DNA of 64,000 bases, from positions 380,647 through 444,646 of the forward strand of contig CAWFSG010000017.1 of the NCBI GenBank assembly GCA_963818445.1, given 5' to 3'. The stretch comes from Prado023 sp963818445. Its GTDB lineage: Bacteria; Actinomycetota; Actinomycetes; S36-B12; CAIYMF01. Shown here piece by piece: positions 17,121 to 27,428 of this stretch; within the stretch, counting starts at the first letter, position 1, and every line of letters starts with the position of its first letter. Below the pieces are notes generated by a model. That model saw only the letters and a list, made by a program, of their open reading frames with translations, had not been told where the DNA came from and searched no databases. The translations under genes and the position numbers were made by a program.

Positions 17121-17191
17121 ACTCGCCTGATCTGCGCGATCCGGTGCGCGATCCGGTGCGGATTGTGGCCTGCGACACGCCGTTCATGGGG

Positions 17192-17197
17192 GATAAT
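17192..17197 (+). promoter_or_regulatory. Possible -10 element of the DUF3117 gene
   Basis: GATAAT stands alone in GC-rich sequence 50 bases before the DUF3117 start. No good -35 is seen at 17 bases, which is common for actinobacterial promoters. Confidence 0.35.
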
Positions 17198-17246
17198 GGC
17201 ACCAGCGGCTCCGCATTCAGGGGCCGGCCACTGAGAGGGGACTGCG

Positions 17247-17414
17247 ATGGCGGCCATGAAGCCACGGACAGGTGACGGCCCGATGGAGGTCACCAAGGAG
17301 GGGCGCGGCATCGTCATGCGGGTCCCGCTGGAGGGCGGCGGCCGTCTCGTCGTCGAGCTCAACGCTGATGAGGCCCGTGACCTCGGGACCCAGCTGACCA
17401 CGGTCGCTGGCTGA
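17247..17414 (+). CDS. DUF3117 protein
   Basis: A 55-residue protein MAAMKPRTGDGPMEVTKEG...RGIVMRVPLEGGGRLVVELNADEARDLG, almost identical in pattern to the DUF3117 family, one of the most conserved small proteins of actinobacteria (Rv1211 in M. tuberculosis). ATG preceded by GAGAGGGGA about 6 bases upstream. Single gene between the SRPBCC gene and pepA. Function unknown. Confidence 0.95.
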   Translation: MAAMKPRTGDGPMEVTKEGRGIVMRVPLEGGGRLVVELNADEARDLGTQLTTVAG

Positions 17415-17500
17415 GCGCACCAACACTGTCGCGGACCCCGCACCCGACTGCCCCCGGGCGGTACGGTTGCGGGGTTCGCGTCGTTCATGGGGAGGCTTGC

Positions 17501-19162
17501 GTGCACGCTCTGCCGGAGATGCTCGTCGAGGCAGTGGCCGATCCGCTGGGGGAACCCTCCGCAGGCCCGGATGCGCCGGACGACCCGCGGCGCTCAGCGA
17601 GCGTGGCTGGGGGCGGCTCGGCGGGCGACGGGCCTGCGGCTGGCGACGGAACTGTTGGGGAAGGGTCTGCTGAGCACGGGTCGGCGGGCGATGGGGATGC
17701 GGGCGAACGGCCCGGGCCGGGCGTGGTCATCATCGGCGTCCACCCGGCACCCGGCCCGGACCAGCCGGTGTGGGTCGACCCGCCGGTCGTTGCGCTGCTC
17801 GCGCAGTGGGGCGTGGACCTGCCCCGCCGGTTGAGCCGCACGCACGCCTCGGGGGCGCGGTCGGAGGCCGTCTGGATCGACCTGGAGCGCGACGCGCCGG
17901 CCTCCGTGCTGGCGCTGGGACTGGGCTCCGGGGCCCCTGCGGAGGTGCGACGCTCGGCAGCCGCCGCAGCTCGTCGGGTGCGGGGGACCGACGAGGTCCT
18001 GGTGCTGGCCACCCGCGGGCTCGAGGAGGCCGCACTGCGTGCCTTCACCGAGGGCCTGTACCTGGGCACTGCGACCCCGACCTGGGCGAGCTCGCCGCCG
18101 CCGGCACCGCCCGCGCGCGTGCGCCTGGCGGTCAGTGATGTCGCCGTCGGCCAGCGGGCGATCGAGGCCGGGCGCGTGCATGCGGGTGCGACCCTGGCCG
18201 CGCGGATCCTGATCCACACCCCGTCGAACATCAAGGACCCGGCGTGGATGGCCGGGCAGGCCCAGGAGGTCGCGGACGCGTCCGGCCTGACGATCCGGAT
18301 TCTCGATGGGCCCGACCTTGCCCGGGAGGGCTTCGGTGGCCTGGTGGCGGTGGGGGCGGGGTCGGTGCGCCCCCCGCGTCTGGTGCAGCTGGACTGGGCG
18401 CCGCAGGGCTCCCAGGACGCCCGGCATGTGGTGCTGGTCGGCAAGGGGATCACCTTCGACTCCGGCGGGCTGTCGTTGAAACCGCCGGACATGCAGGTCG
18501 CGATGAAGACCGACATGTCCGGCGCCGCCGCCGTGTGCGCCGTGATGGGGGCGCTGGCCCAGCGGGCGCCCGCGGGGCTGCGGGTCACGGGCCTGCTGTG
18601 CCTGGCCGAGAACCTGCCGGGGGCCGACGCGACGCGCCCCGGTGACGTCGTGACCCACCACGGCGGCCTGACCAGTGAGGTCGTGAACACCGACGCCGAG
18701 GGTCGGCTGGTGCTCGGCGACGGCCTGGACTACGCCGTGCGCGACCTCGCCGCGGACGTGGTGGTGGACGTCGCGACGCTGACGGGCGCGGCGACGCTCG
18801 GCCTCGGCCGCCGCCACGCGGCGCTGTTCAGCAACTCCGATTCCCTGGCCGCCGCGCTCTCGGCGGCAGGCGAGGAGGCGGGGGAGTCGATGTGGCGGAT
18901 GCCGCTGCACTCCGAGTACTCGGCCCTGATCGCCTCCGAGGTCGCCGACCAGGCGAACGCCGAGTCCAAGCCGGGTCCCGGGCCAGGGGCCATCACGGCG
19001 GCGCTGTTCCTGCAGCGGTTCGTGGGATCGACGCCCTGGGCACACCTCGACATCGCCGGCGTCGGGCGCTCGGACGCCGAGCGTGACGACCTCCCCAAGG
19101 GCGGCACGGGGTTCGGCGCCCGGGCGCTGCTGCGCTGGCTCGAAGCTGGCGCCCCCGCGTAG
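17501..19162 (+). CDS. pepA: Leucyl aminopeptidase (M17)
   Basis: Cytosolic di-metal aminopeptidase of peptide turnover. The catalytic domain shows VGKGITFDSGGLSLKPP, MKTDMSGAAAVCAVMGAL and the family signature NTDAEGRLVLGDGLDYA, carrying the metal-binding Lys/Asp/Glu and catalytic Arg. The C-terminal half has ATLTGAATLGLGRRHAALFS and GPGAITAALFLQRFVG. At 553 residues it is about 50 longer than usual: residues 18-75 are a Gly/Asp/Ala/Ser low-complexity segment built of GDG/GDA words, inserted before the N-terminal domain. Start is GTG at 17501. Converges on the O-methyltransferase gene. Confidence 0.93.
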   Translation: MHALPEMLVEAVADPLGEPSAGPDAPDDPRRSASVAGGGSAGDGPAAGDGTVGEGSAEHGSAGDGDAGERPGPGVVIIGVHPAPGPDQPVWVDPPVVALLAQWGVDLPRRLSRTHASGARSEAVWIDLERDAPASVLALGLGSGAPAEVRRSAAAAARRVRGTDEVLVLATRGLEEAALRAFTEGLYLGTATPTWASSPPPAPPARVRLAVSDVAVGQRAIEAGRVHAGATLAARILIHTPSNIKDPAWMAGQAQEVADASGLTIRILDGPDLAREGFGGLVAVGAGSVRPPRLVQLDWAPQGSQDARHVVLVGKGITFDSGGLSLKPPDMQVAMKTDMSGAAAVCAVMGALAQRAPAGLRVTGLLCLAENLPGADATRPGDVVTHHGGLTSEVVNTDAEGRLVLGDGLDYAVRDLAADVVVDVATLTGAATLGLGRRHAALFSNSDSLAAALSAAGEEAGESMWRMPLHSEYSALIASEVADQANAESKPGPGPGAITAALFLQRFVGSTPWAHLDIAGVGRSDAERDDLPKGGTGFGARALLRWLEAGAPA

Positions 19163-19169
19163 GGCGCCC

Positions 19170-19207
19170 GAGCCGCGGTGAGTGAGCCGCGGTGGGTGAG
19201 CCGTCAG
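19170..19207. repeat. Tandem 14-bp repeat between convergent genes
   Basis: GAGCCGCGGTGAGT, GAGCCGCGGTGGGT and GAGCCGTCAG follow one another, two and a half units, exactly between the pepA stop and the methyltransferase stop. Confidence 0.55.
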
Positions 19208-19857
19208 CTGCGGGCGCGCAGGACCGCGATCAGCAGGCCGTCGCCGACCGGCAGGAGGCTGGGGGTGAACCGCTCGTCGTCGCGCACGGCGGTGACCAGG
19301 GCGCGCAGGTCGATCGTCTGGGGATCGCGCTGCGCGGGATCGGCGACCTTGTCGTGCCAGAGCGCGTTGTCGAACACGACGGCGCCACCCGGGCGGAGCA
19401 GGCGCACGGCCTGGTCGAGGTATGCCGCGTACTCGGACTTGTCGCCGTCGACGAAGACGATGTCGTAGGCGCCGTCGGTCAGGCGGGGAAGGACCTCGAG
19501 CGCACGGCCGGTGATCAGGCGCGTGCGGGCCGGGCTGATCCCGGCGGAGGCGAACGTGGCCCTGGCCACCCGCTGGTTCTCGGCCTCCACGTCCACGCTG
19601 GTCAGGATCCCGTCGGCGCGCATCCCGCGCAGGAGGGCCAGGCCGGAGACCCCGGCGCCCGTGCCGACCTCCACGACGGCGTGCGCATCGAGCAGGGCGG
19701 CGACCAGCGTCAACGCCGAGGCGCCGCCGCGACCGACGGCCGGACAGCCGAGCTCGGCGGCCTTGGATCGCGCCTCGGTGACGTAGTCATCCTCGGGGAG
19801 CCAAGCCTCAGCGTAGTTCCAGCTGGTGGCATTGGGGGGCGTGACGGCGGCGCACAT
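19204..19857 (-). CDS. Class I SAM-dependent O-methyltransferase
   Basis: A 217-residue catechol-O-methyltransferase-like enzyme. SAM site: VVEVGTGAGVSGLALLRGM, then SVDVEAENQRVARATFASAG; metal and catalytic residues lie in YDIVFVDGDKSEYAAYLDQA and FDNALWHDKVADP. The ATG at 19857 has GAAAGG 7 bases upstream. It is the orthologue-type gene that sits next to sigE-rseA-htrA-tatB in mycobacteria (Rv1220c); here it is directly divergent from htrA and no sigma or anti-sigma gene lies between. Substrate unknown. Confidence 0.9.
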   Translation of the reverse strand: MCAAVTPPNATSWNYAEAWLPEDDYVTEARSKAAELGCPAVGRGGASALTLVAALLDAHAVVEVGTGAGVSGLALLRGMRADGILTSVDVEAENQRVARATFASAGISPARTRLITGRALEVLPRLTDGAYDIVFVDGDKSEYAAYLDQAVRLLRPGGAVVFDNALWHDKVADPAQRDPQTIDLRALVTAVRDDERFTPSLLPVGDGLLIAVLRARS

Positions 19858-20046
19858 GGGTGGCCTTTCATAGCTGGCGGGCTTCTGGGCTGGGCACAGC
19901 GTAATCGCCACAGCGACCGTGCTGGGACCAGCCCCCGGACGTGGGTCGACCTGAGGGGATTACATGACGCTGACTTTCCCCGGCTGACCCCCTGATGGGC
20001 GACCTCTACGGTTTCGGATATGACGATCAGACAGGATGATGTACCC

Positions 20047-21618
<1,572 letters not shown>

Positions 21619-21639
21619 CCCCCTGCGTACGCTGGGTCC

Positions 21640-22074
21640 GTGCCCGACATCGGCTTAGGCGAGATCATCGTGATCGTGGTGATCGCCCTGCTGGTGTTCG
21701 GGCCGGACCGGCTTCCGAAGGTGGCCGCCGACGCGGCGAAGATGCTGCGCCAGGTCCGGCTCATGGCAGCCTCCGCGCGCAAGGACCTGGTGGACGCAGC
21801 CGGGCTCGAGGACGACGGCGAGATGGCCCAGACTGTCCGGGACCTGCGCGACCTGGACCCGCGCCGCGCGATGCAGGGCGTGCTGACCGACGACCCCGCG
21901 CCCAGCGGGCCGGCAGCGACCGAGCGACCCGGTTCTGGCGCTGCACCCGGTTCTGGCGCCGCACCCGGTCCGGAGCCGACGGCCGGCCCCGGTGCCCACC
22001 CGGTGGCCCCTCCGGTCGTGGCCCCCGCCCCTGTGGCCCCCGCCCCTGCCCAAGCCGACCCCGACTGGACCTGA
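21640..22074 (+). CDS. tatB: Sec-independent translocase subunit TatB
   Basis: Twin-arginine translocation component. A 144-residue protein with an N-terminal span GEIIVIVVIALLVFGPDRLP carrying the Glu8 and FGP hinge typical of TatA/TatB, an amphipathic helix (VAADAAKMLRQVRLMAASAR), then a long Pro/Ala/Gly tail with a GSGAAPGSGAAPG repeat. The longer amphipathic helix and position after htrA identify it as TatB, not TatA. GTG start; htrA-tatB order as in Rv1223-Rv1224. Confidence 0.92.
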   Translation: MPDIGLGEIIVIVVIALLVFGPDRLPKVAADAAKMLRQVRLMAASARKDLVDAAGLEDDGEMAQTVRDLRDLDPRRAMQGVLTDDPAPSGPAATERPGSGAAPGSGAAPGPEPTAGPGAHPVAPPVVAPAPVAPAPAQADPDWT

Positions 22075-22093
22075 GCGCGCGATGGCGGCCACT

Positions 22094-22897
22094 TCACCTC
22101 GGCCCTGCGCGATCGCGGCCACATGCGGCCGGGAACGCGCATGCGCGCGAGGGAGTGGCAGGGAACGCGCACCCTGCGGCTCCGCACGCGGTGCAGTGGG
22201 CGGTTCCCCGCGCCTTCCTGAGCAGGTCAGGGTCAGAGCGCGGCCACAGGCCGTTGGCCAGCACCATCACGCCCAGCACCACGAGCACCCCGACAGCCAG
22301 TGCGGTGCTGTTCGCATCCAGCCAGGACTTCCAGCCCCCGAGCACCTCGGGGGCGCGGTCGCCGAGGAGGCGGTGGGCGACCACCGGCGTCGTCACCCCG
22401 ATCGAGCCCACGAGGACGAAGACGCCCACGCCTGCCAATGCGGTGCCCGTCGTGGTCGTGATCGCGGAGATCTCCGCTCCGGCCGCCAGCGCCATGACCA
22501 GGTTCTTGGGGTTCCCGGCCGCCAGTGCGGCGCCCAGACCAGCTGACTTCCGGGGCGTGTAGGAGTCCAGTGCCGCCATCCAGGCCGGTGGCTCCTTGAC
22601 GTCGCCGGGCTTGGGACGACGCACCCACTTGGCCAGGGCAAGGGCCAGGAACACCACGCCGGTGACGACCTGGATCCAGCCGATGCCCTTGTCATCGGGT
22701 GGTGCTGGGTCCCGCACGCCGGCGAGCAGCAGCGCGCCGACGACGACGGCGGTCAGGGTCACGAACCAGGCGGCGAGGAAGGCCAGGGAGTTCGGCCGGG
22801 CACCCGGGGTCATGACGATCAGCACGATCGGCAGGATCGGCAGGGGACTCAGGCCCACCACCAGTGCCAGCGGCAGGATGGTTCCGACCAGGTCCAT
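22094..22897 (-). CDS. GAP family (Sap, sulfolipid-1-addressing) six-span membrane protein
   Basis: A polytopic membrane protein with about six spans (residues 5-25, 38-60, 73-92, 132-150, 152-175, 194-215) and the GAP/Sap features LVVGLSPLPILPIVLIVMTP and KNLVMALAAGAE. Members of the family are implicated in export of glycolipids to the mycobacterial surface; it is related in fold to LysE-type exporters. The last 35 residues (HCTACGAAGCAFPATPS...) are not family-like: they are translated from a CGCG-rich repeat at 22100-22210, so the original stop may have been lost. ATG at 22897; 12 bases downstream of mrp on the same strand. Confidence 0.82.
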   Translation of the reverse strand: MDLVGTILPLALVVGLSPLPILPIVLIVMTPGARPNSLAFLAAWFVTLTAVVVGALLLAGVRDPAPPDDKGIGWIQVVTGVVFLALALAKWVRRPKPGDVKEPPAWMAALDSYTPRKSAGLGAALAAGNPKNLVMALAAGAEISAITTTTGTALAGVGVFVLVGSIGVTTPVVAHRLLGDRAPEVLGGWKSWLDANSTALAVGVLVVLGVMVLANGLWPRSDPDLLRKARGTAHCTACGAAGCAFPATPSRACAFPAACGRDRAGPR

Positions 22898-22909
22898 GGA
22901 CGCAGACTG

Positions 22910-24040
22910 TCAGAACCGACTGGCGGGGGTCAGCCCGAGTGAGAGGCCCGACAGCCCGCGTGGGCGCTTTCCGAGGCGCTCGGCGATGCCGCGCAGGACC
23001 TCGGCGGCCGGGGCGCTCGGCTGGGCCAGGACCAGCGGGGCGCCGGAGTCGCCGCCCTCGCGCAGCTGCACGTCGAACGGGATCCGCCCGAGCAGCGGCA
23101 CCTCGGTCTCCAGCGCCCGGGTGAGCACGTTCGCCACCTTCTGGCCACCTCCGGATCCGAAGATGTCCACCACCTCGCCGCAGTGCGGGCAGGGGAAGCC
23201 GCTCATGTTCTCGATGACCCCGGCGATGCGCTGGTTGGTCTCCTTGGCGACCATCCCGGCGCGGACGGCGACCTCGGCGGCCGCCTCCTGCGGCGTGGTG
23301 ACGACCACGACCTCGGCGTGCGGCAGCAGCTGTGCTGCGGAGATGGCGACGTCGCCGGTGCCCGGGGGCAGGTCCAGCAGGAGCACGTCCAGGTCGCCCC
23401 ACCAGACGTCGGCGAGGAACTGCTGCAGTGCGCGGTGCAGCATCGGCCCACGCCAGGTCACCGGCTGGGTCACCCCGCCCGGCTTGAACGGGAGCATCGA
23501 GATGACCCGGACGCCGTGGCCCAGGGGCGGCATGATCAGGCCCTCGACCATCGTGGGATTGGCGGTCACGTCGAGCATCCGCGGGATGCTGTGCCCGTAC
23601 ACGTCGGCGTCCACGACCCCGACGGACAACCCCTGGGCGGCCATCGACGCGGCCAGGTTCGCGGTGATCGACGACTTGCCCACACCGCCCTTGCCCGAGG
23701 CGATCAGGTAGACCCGCGTCAACGATCCGGGCTTGGTGAACTGGATCTCCTTCTCCGGGCCGCCGAGCGTCGCGCGCATCTCCTTGCGCTGCTCGTCGCT
23801 CATCACGTCCAGGGCGACGGTCACCGACGTGACCCCGTCCACCGCCTCCACCGCGCGGGTCACCCGACCGGTGATCTCCTCGCGCATGGGGCATCCGGCA
23901 ACCGTCAGGTAGACATCGACGTGGACCGCGCCGCCATCGATCCGGACGTCCTTGACCATCCCCAGCTCGGTGATGGGTCGGCGGATCTCGGGGTCCTGGA
24001 CCTGAGCAAGTGCGGCGTCAACGGTCTCGCGAGTAGGCAT
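22910..24040 (-). CDS. mrp: Mrp/NBP35 family Fe-S cluster carrier ATPase
   Basis: A 376-residue iron-sulfur cluster assembly carrier. The N-terminal MIP18/DUF59 domain (DPEIRRPITELGMVKDV) is followed by the P-loop ATPase: deviant Walker A with GKGGVGKSSITANLA, DADVYGHSIPRMLD, and LLDLPPGTGDVAIS. The cluster-binding CPHC motif is in NMSGFPCPHCGEVVDIFGSG. Complete and of normal length. ATG at 24040. Conserved neighbourhood with htrA-tatB (Rv1229c). Confidence 0.95.
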   Translation of the reverse strand: MPTRETVDAALAQVQDPEIRRPITELGMVKDVRIDGGAVHVDVYLTVAGCPMREEITGRVTRAVEAVDGVTSVTVALDVMSDEQRKEMRATLGGPEKEIQFTKPGSLTRVYLIASGKGGVGKSSITANLAASMAAQGLSVGVVDADVYGHSIPRMLDVTANPTMVEGLIMPPLGHGVRVISMLPFKPGGVTQPVTWRGPMLHRALQQFLADVWWGDLDVLLLDLPPGTGDVAISAAQLLPHAEVVVVTTPQEAAAEVAVRAGMVAKETNQRIAGVIENMSGFPCPHCGEVVDIFGSGGGQKVANVLTRALETEVPLLGRIPFDVQLREGGDSGAPLVLAQPSAPAAEVLRGIAERLGKRPRGLSGLSLGLTPASRF

Positions 24041-24116
24041 GGGAGAACCCTATGTCGGATTCAGAGGTCCCGGCTTCCGACTTCGGGTCACCCGGCGAGC
24101 GCAAGGCGAAGCCGAA

Positions 24117-24202
24117 GCGGGATCGGGCCTTTTCGAAAGCGCACGTAGAGCAAGCGCCGCGAAGCGGTGCGCAGCAGTGCGCGTCGAAAACGCCCGACCC
24201 CG
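24117..24202. repeat. Large imperfect inverted repeat downstream of glgP
   Basis: The left arm (24117-24144, containing GGGATCGGGCCTTTTCGAAA) and the right arm (24177-24202, read in reverse GGGGTCGGGCGTTTTCGACG) pair over about 25 bases around a 32-base loop that has a smaller hairpin (GCGCCGCGAAGCGGTGCGC). It lies 49 bases past the glgP stop and may be its terminator. Beyond it (24203-24235) are four GGACC/GACCGG words. No gene is seen in 24041-24250. Confidence 0.55.
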
Positions 24203-24250
24203 CGGACCGGACCCGGATCAGACCGGACCGGACCGGCGTCGCCCGAATCC

Positions 24251-26683
24251 CTACTTCCAGATGCGGTCGAAGTAGTCGAGCATCGCCCGGTCGGAGGAGA
24301 AGAACCCCGTCCGCGCGGTGTTGCGGATCGACATCGACGTCCACGCGGCCTTGTCGCCCCACAGCGCGTCGACGCGCTCCTGGGCCTCGATGTACGCGCG
24401 GTAGTCGGCCAGCACGAGGTACTCGTCGCGCATGAGCAGGGTCTCGATGATCGGGCGGAACAGGTCGGGCTCACCGGGCGGGGAGTAGTAGCCGCTGGCG
24501 ATCTCGTCGATCACCGCACGCAGCTCCTCGTCCTCGCGGTAGACCAGGCCGGGGTTGTAGCCGGCGGCCTTGCGGGCCACGACCTCGTCCTCGGTCAGGC
24601 CGAACAGGAAGAAGTTGTCCGCACCGACCAGCTCGCGGATCTCGACGTTGGCGCCGTCGAGGGTGCCGACGGTCAGAGCTCCATTGAGCGACAGCTTCAT
24701 GTTGCCCGTGCCGGAGGCTTCCTTGCCGGCCATGGAGATCTGCTCGGACAGGTCGGCGGCAGGGATGATCCGCTCGGCCAGCGTCACGTTGTAGTTGGCC
24801 GGGAAGACCACCGAGAGCCGCCCCGCCATGGCGGGGTCGGCGGCGATCGTGGCGCCCACCTGGTTGATCAGCCGGATGATCAGCTTGGCCATCTGGTAGC
24901 CCGGCGCCGCCTTCGCGCCGAACAGGACCATCCGCGGGGGGATCGCCGCCGCCGGGTCCAGGCGCAGCCGGCGGTACATCGTGGCCACGTGCAGCAGCTT
25001 GAGCATCTGGCGCTTGTACTCGTGCAGGCGCTTGATCATGATGTCGTACATCGGATCGGTGGGGAAGACACGTCCGGTCCGGGCCTCGAGCAATGTGGCG
25101 AGCTCGACCTTGTTGGCCAGCTTGACCGCCCGCCACTGCTCCTGGAACGCCGGGTCGTCCGCGACGGACTCCAGCCCGCTGAGCTTGTCCAGGTCGGTCA
25201 GCCACCCGTCGCCGACGGCGTCGGTGATCAGGTCGCTCAGGCGCGGGTTGGCCAGCTTGATGAACCGGCGCGGCGTCACGCCGTTGGTGACGTTGGTGAA
25301 CCGCTCGGGGTACATCTCGGCGAAGTCGTGCAGGACCGTCTCACGCAGCAGCTGGCTGTGCAGCGCGGCCACGCCGTTCACGTGCACGCTGGCCACGGTG
25401 GCCAGGTGGGCCATCCGGACCATGCGCTCGGGGCCCTCCTCGATGATGGACATGTTGATCACGCGGGACAGGTCATTGGGGAACGCCTCGCGGACCCTCT
25501 CCAGGAAGCGCTTGTTCATCCGGAAGATGAGCTCCATGTGGCGCGGCAGCAGGTACTGCAGCAGGCCGACGCTCCAGCGCTCGAGGGCCTCGGGGAGCAG
25601 GGTGTGGCAGGTGTAGTTGAAGGTGCGGCTGGTGATGTCCCACGCCTGCTCGTAGTCCATGCCGCGCTCGTCGATCAGGATGCGCATGAGCTCGGGGATC
25701 GCGATCACGGGGTGGGTGTCGTTGAGCTGGATGCTCACCCGGTCGGGGATCTCGGTCAGCGGGATGCCCTCGAGGTCGGCCACCCGGACGAGGTCGGCCA
25801 GGGCGCACGCGGTGAAGAAGTACTGCTGGCGCAGGCGCAGCTCCTTGCCGGCGGGTGTGGAGTCCTCCGGGTAGAGCACGCGCGAGATGTTCTCGCTCAT
25901 CGACTGCTGGCGCACGGCCTCGATGTAGTCGCCGGCGTTGAACACCTCGAGGTTGAACTGCGAGGACCCGCGCGCCTTCCACAGGCGCAGGGTGTTGACC
26001 ACGTTGTTCTCGTAGCCCGGGACCATCAGGTTGTGCGGGATGCCCAGGACCTTCTCCGCGGGGAACCAGGTCCGGTCGCCCGTCGCTGGATCCACCTCCA
26101 CGTGCCCACCGAACCCGACGGACACGGCGTGCTCGCGCTGGGCGAAGAGCCACGGGTTCTCGTGGTCGAGCCACTGGTCGGGCTTCTCGACCTGCCGACC
26201 GTCCTCGAAGGACTGCTCGAAGATGCCGTACTCGTAGAGGATCCCGTACCCGATGGCCGGGCGGCCGAGGGTGGCCAGCGAGTCGGCGAAGCAGGCGGCG
26301 AGCCGGCCGAGGCCACCGTTGCCCAGGCCGGGCTCGACCTCCATGTCGTAGACCTCGTCGAGGTCGAGCCCCAGGCCGGCCAGGGCCTCGCGGGCGATCT
26401 CGGTGAGCCCGGTGGCCAGCAGGGCGTTGCCCAGCTGGCGGCCCATCAGGTACTCGGCGGACAGGTAGACGACGGTCTTGGACTGCAGCCGGCCACGGTT
26501 GCGGACGGTGTCAAGCCAGTCGGACATGAGGCGGTCGCGGACGGTGTGGGCCAGTGCGGCGTACACGTCACGGCGGCCCGCGCGCTCGAGGTCGACGGCC
26601 CGGTCGAGCTGCAGGTGCGCGAGGAACTCCTCGGCGAAGTGCTGGGGGGTGGTGTCGGACGTCGTGGTGGGCAAGCTCATCAT
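24251..26683 (-). CDS. glgP: Glycogen/starch/maltodextrin phosphorylase
   Basis: Phosphorolyses alpha-1,4-glucans to glucose-1-phosphate. The 810-residue GT35 enzyme is of the E. coli GlgP/MalP type: VVYLSAEYLMGRQLGNALLA near the N-terminus, EPGLGNGGLGRLAACFADSL, IQLNDTHPVIAIPELMR, NVTNGVTPRRFI, KRLHEYKRQMLKLLH, and the PLP-lysine site EASGTGNMKLSLNGALT. Complete length. The ATG at 26683 (ATGATG) has CTGGAGCG upstream. Monocistronic as far as seen. With ppgK it points to use of stored glucans and polyphosphate. Confidence 0.96.
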   Translation of the reverse strand: MMSLPTTTSDTTPQHFAEEFLAHLQLDRAVDLERAGRRDVYAALAHTVRDRLMSDWLDTVRNRGRLQSKTVVYLSAEYLMGRQLGNALLATGLTEIAREALAGLGLDLDEVYDMEVEPGLGNGGLGRLAACFADSLATLGRPAIGYGILYEYGIFEQSFEDGRQVEKPDQWLDHENPWLFAQREHAVSVGFGGHVEVDPATGDRTWFPAEKVLGIPHNLMVPGYENNVVNTLRLWKARGSSQFNLEVFNAGDYIEAVRQQSMSENISRVLYPEDSTPAGKELRLRQQYFFTACALADLVRVADLEGIPLTEIPDRVSIQLNDTHPVIAIPELMRILIDERGMDYEQAWDITSRTFNYTCHTLLPEALERWSVGLLQYLLPRHMELIFRMNKRFLERVREAFPNDLSRVINMSIIEEGPERMVRMAHLATVASVHVNGVAALHSQLLRETVLHDFAEMYPERFTNVTNGVTPRRFIKLANPRLSDLITDAVGDGWLTDLDKLSGLESVADDPAFQEQWRAVKLANKVELATLLEARTGRVFPTDPMYDIMIKRLHEYKRQMLKLLHVATMYRRLRLDPAAAIPPRMVLFGAKAAPGYQMAKLIIRLINQVGATIAADPAMAGRLSVVFPANYNVTLAERIIPAADLSEQISMAGKEASGTGNMKLSLNGALTVGTLDGANVEIRELVGADNFFLFGLTEDEVVARKAAGYNPGLVYREDEELRAVIDEIASGYYSPPGEPDLFRPIIETLLMRDEYLVLADYRAYIEAQERVDALWGDKAAWTSMSIRNTARTGFFSSDRAMLDYFDRIWK

Positions 26684-26816
26684 CGCTCCAGGAGTTGGTG
26701 GCGGGAACGGGGTTCAGGGTAGTCCGTGCGGGCCAGTCCGGTCACGCCCGTCCCAGGGCGCAGGGGCCACCGGGGATCGCCACGGGGATCGCCCGGACGT
26801 GCGGGAGAGAGCGCTA

Positions 26817-27425
26817 TCAGGCCCTGTCGGCCGAGCGCGGACCGCCCGCGGAGGCCGGTCCGACGCCAGAATCCCCACCCGGTCCGGCATTCGGCCCGAC
26901 GCCCTGCCCGGCGCCCTGGCCGGCTGCGGGCTCGGACTCCCCGGCGAGCAGGGCGGTCAGCTCGTCGGCGAGGTCGCGGACCTCTCCGCGCAGGAAGTCC
27001 CGGGTCGCGAGGTCGCCGGTGGCGATCCGGATCGTGGCGATCTCCCGGGTCAGGTACTCGGTGTCGGCGACCAGGCGCTCGGTGAGGTTGCGGTCCTCCT
27101 GGTACTGCACGCGGTCGCGGTCGGCCTGGCGGTTCTGGGCGAGCAGGATCAGGGGTGCTGCGTAGGACGCCTGCAGCGAGAGGATCAGGGTCAGGAAGAT
27201 GAACGGGAACGGGTCGAAGCGCCAGTCGTCCGGGGCCGTGGTGTTCCACAGGACCCAGACGATGACGAAGACCGTCATCCATCCGATGAACCGGGCGGAC
27301 CCGATGAAGCGGGCGACCTTCTCGCTCCAGCGGCCGAACATCTCCGGGTCGTACTGCGGCTTGATGGTGCGCGAGCGGTCGCGGGGCTGGTCCATCCGCG
27401 CGGACCGGGAGGAGGCGCGTGCCAT
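26817..27425 (-). CDS. DUF1003 membrane protein
   Basis: A 202-residue DUF1003 protein with two spans (FIGWMTVFVIVWVLWN and FIFLTLILSLQASYAAPLIL), the family motif LILLAQNRQADRDRVQYQEDRN, then a helical cytoplasmic region and a Gly/Pro/Ala-rich tail. It begins 3 bases after the stop of the MgtE/CBS gene, forming an operon conserved in actinobacteria. The partnership suggests a role near magnesium or membrane homeostasis, not demonstrated. Confidence 0.88.
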   Translation of the reverse strand: MARASSRSARMDQPRDRSRTIKPQYDPEMFGRWSEKVARFIGSARFIGWMTVFVIVWVLWNTTAPDDWRFDPFPFIFLTLILSLQASYAAPLILLAQNRQADRDRVQYQEDRNLTERLVADTEYLTREIATIRIATGDLATRDFLRGEVRDLADELTALLAGESEPAAGQGAGQGVGPNAGPGGDSGVGPASAGGPRSADRA

Positions 27426-27428
27426 GGC

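Noticed and set aside
24052..24250. Plus-strand small ORF starting MSDSEVPASDF between mrp and glgP
   Set aside because: It runs through the inverted repeat and continues antisense into glgP without a natural end.
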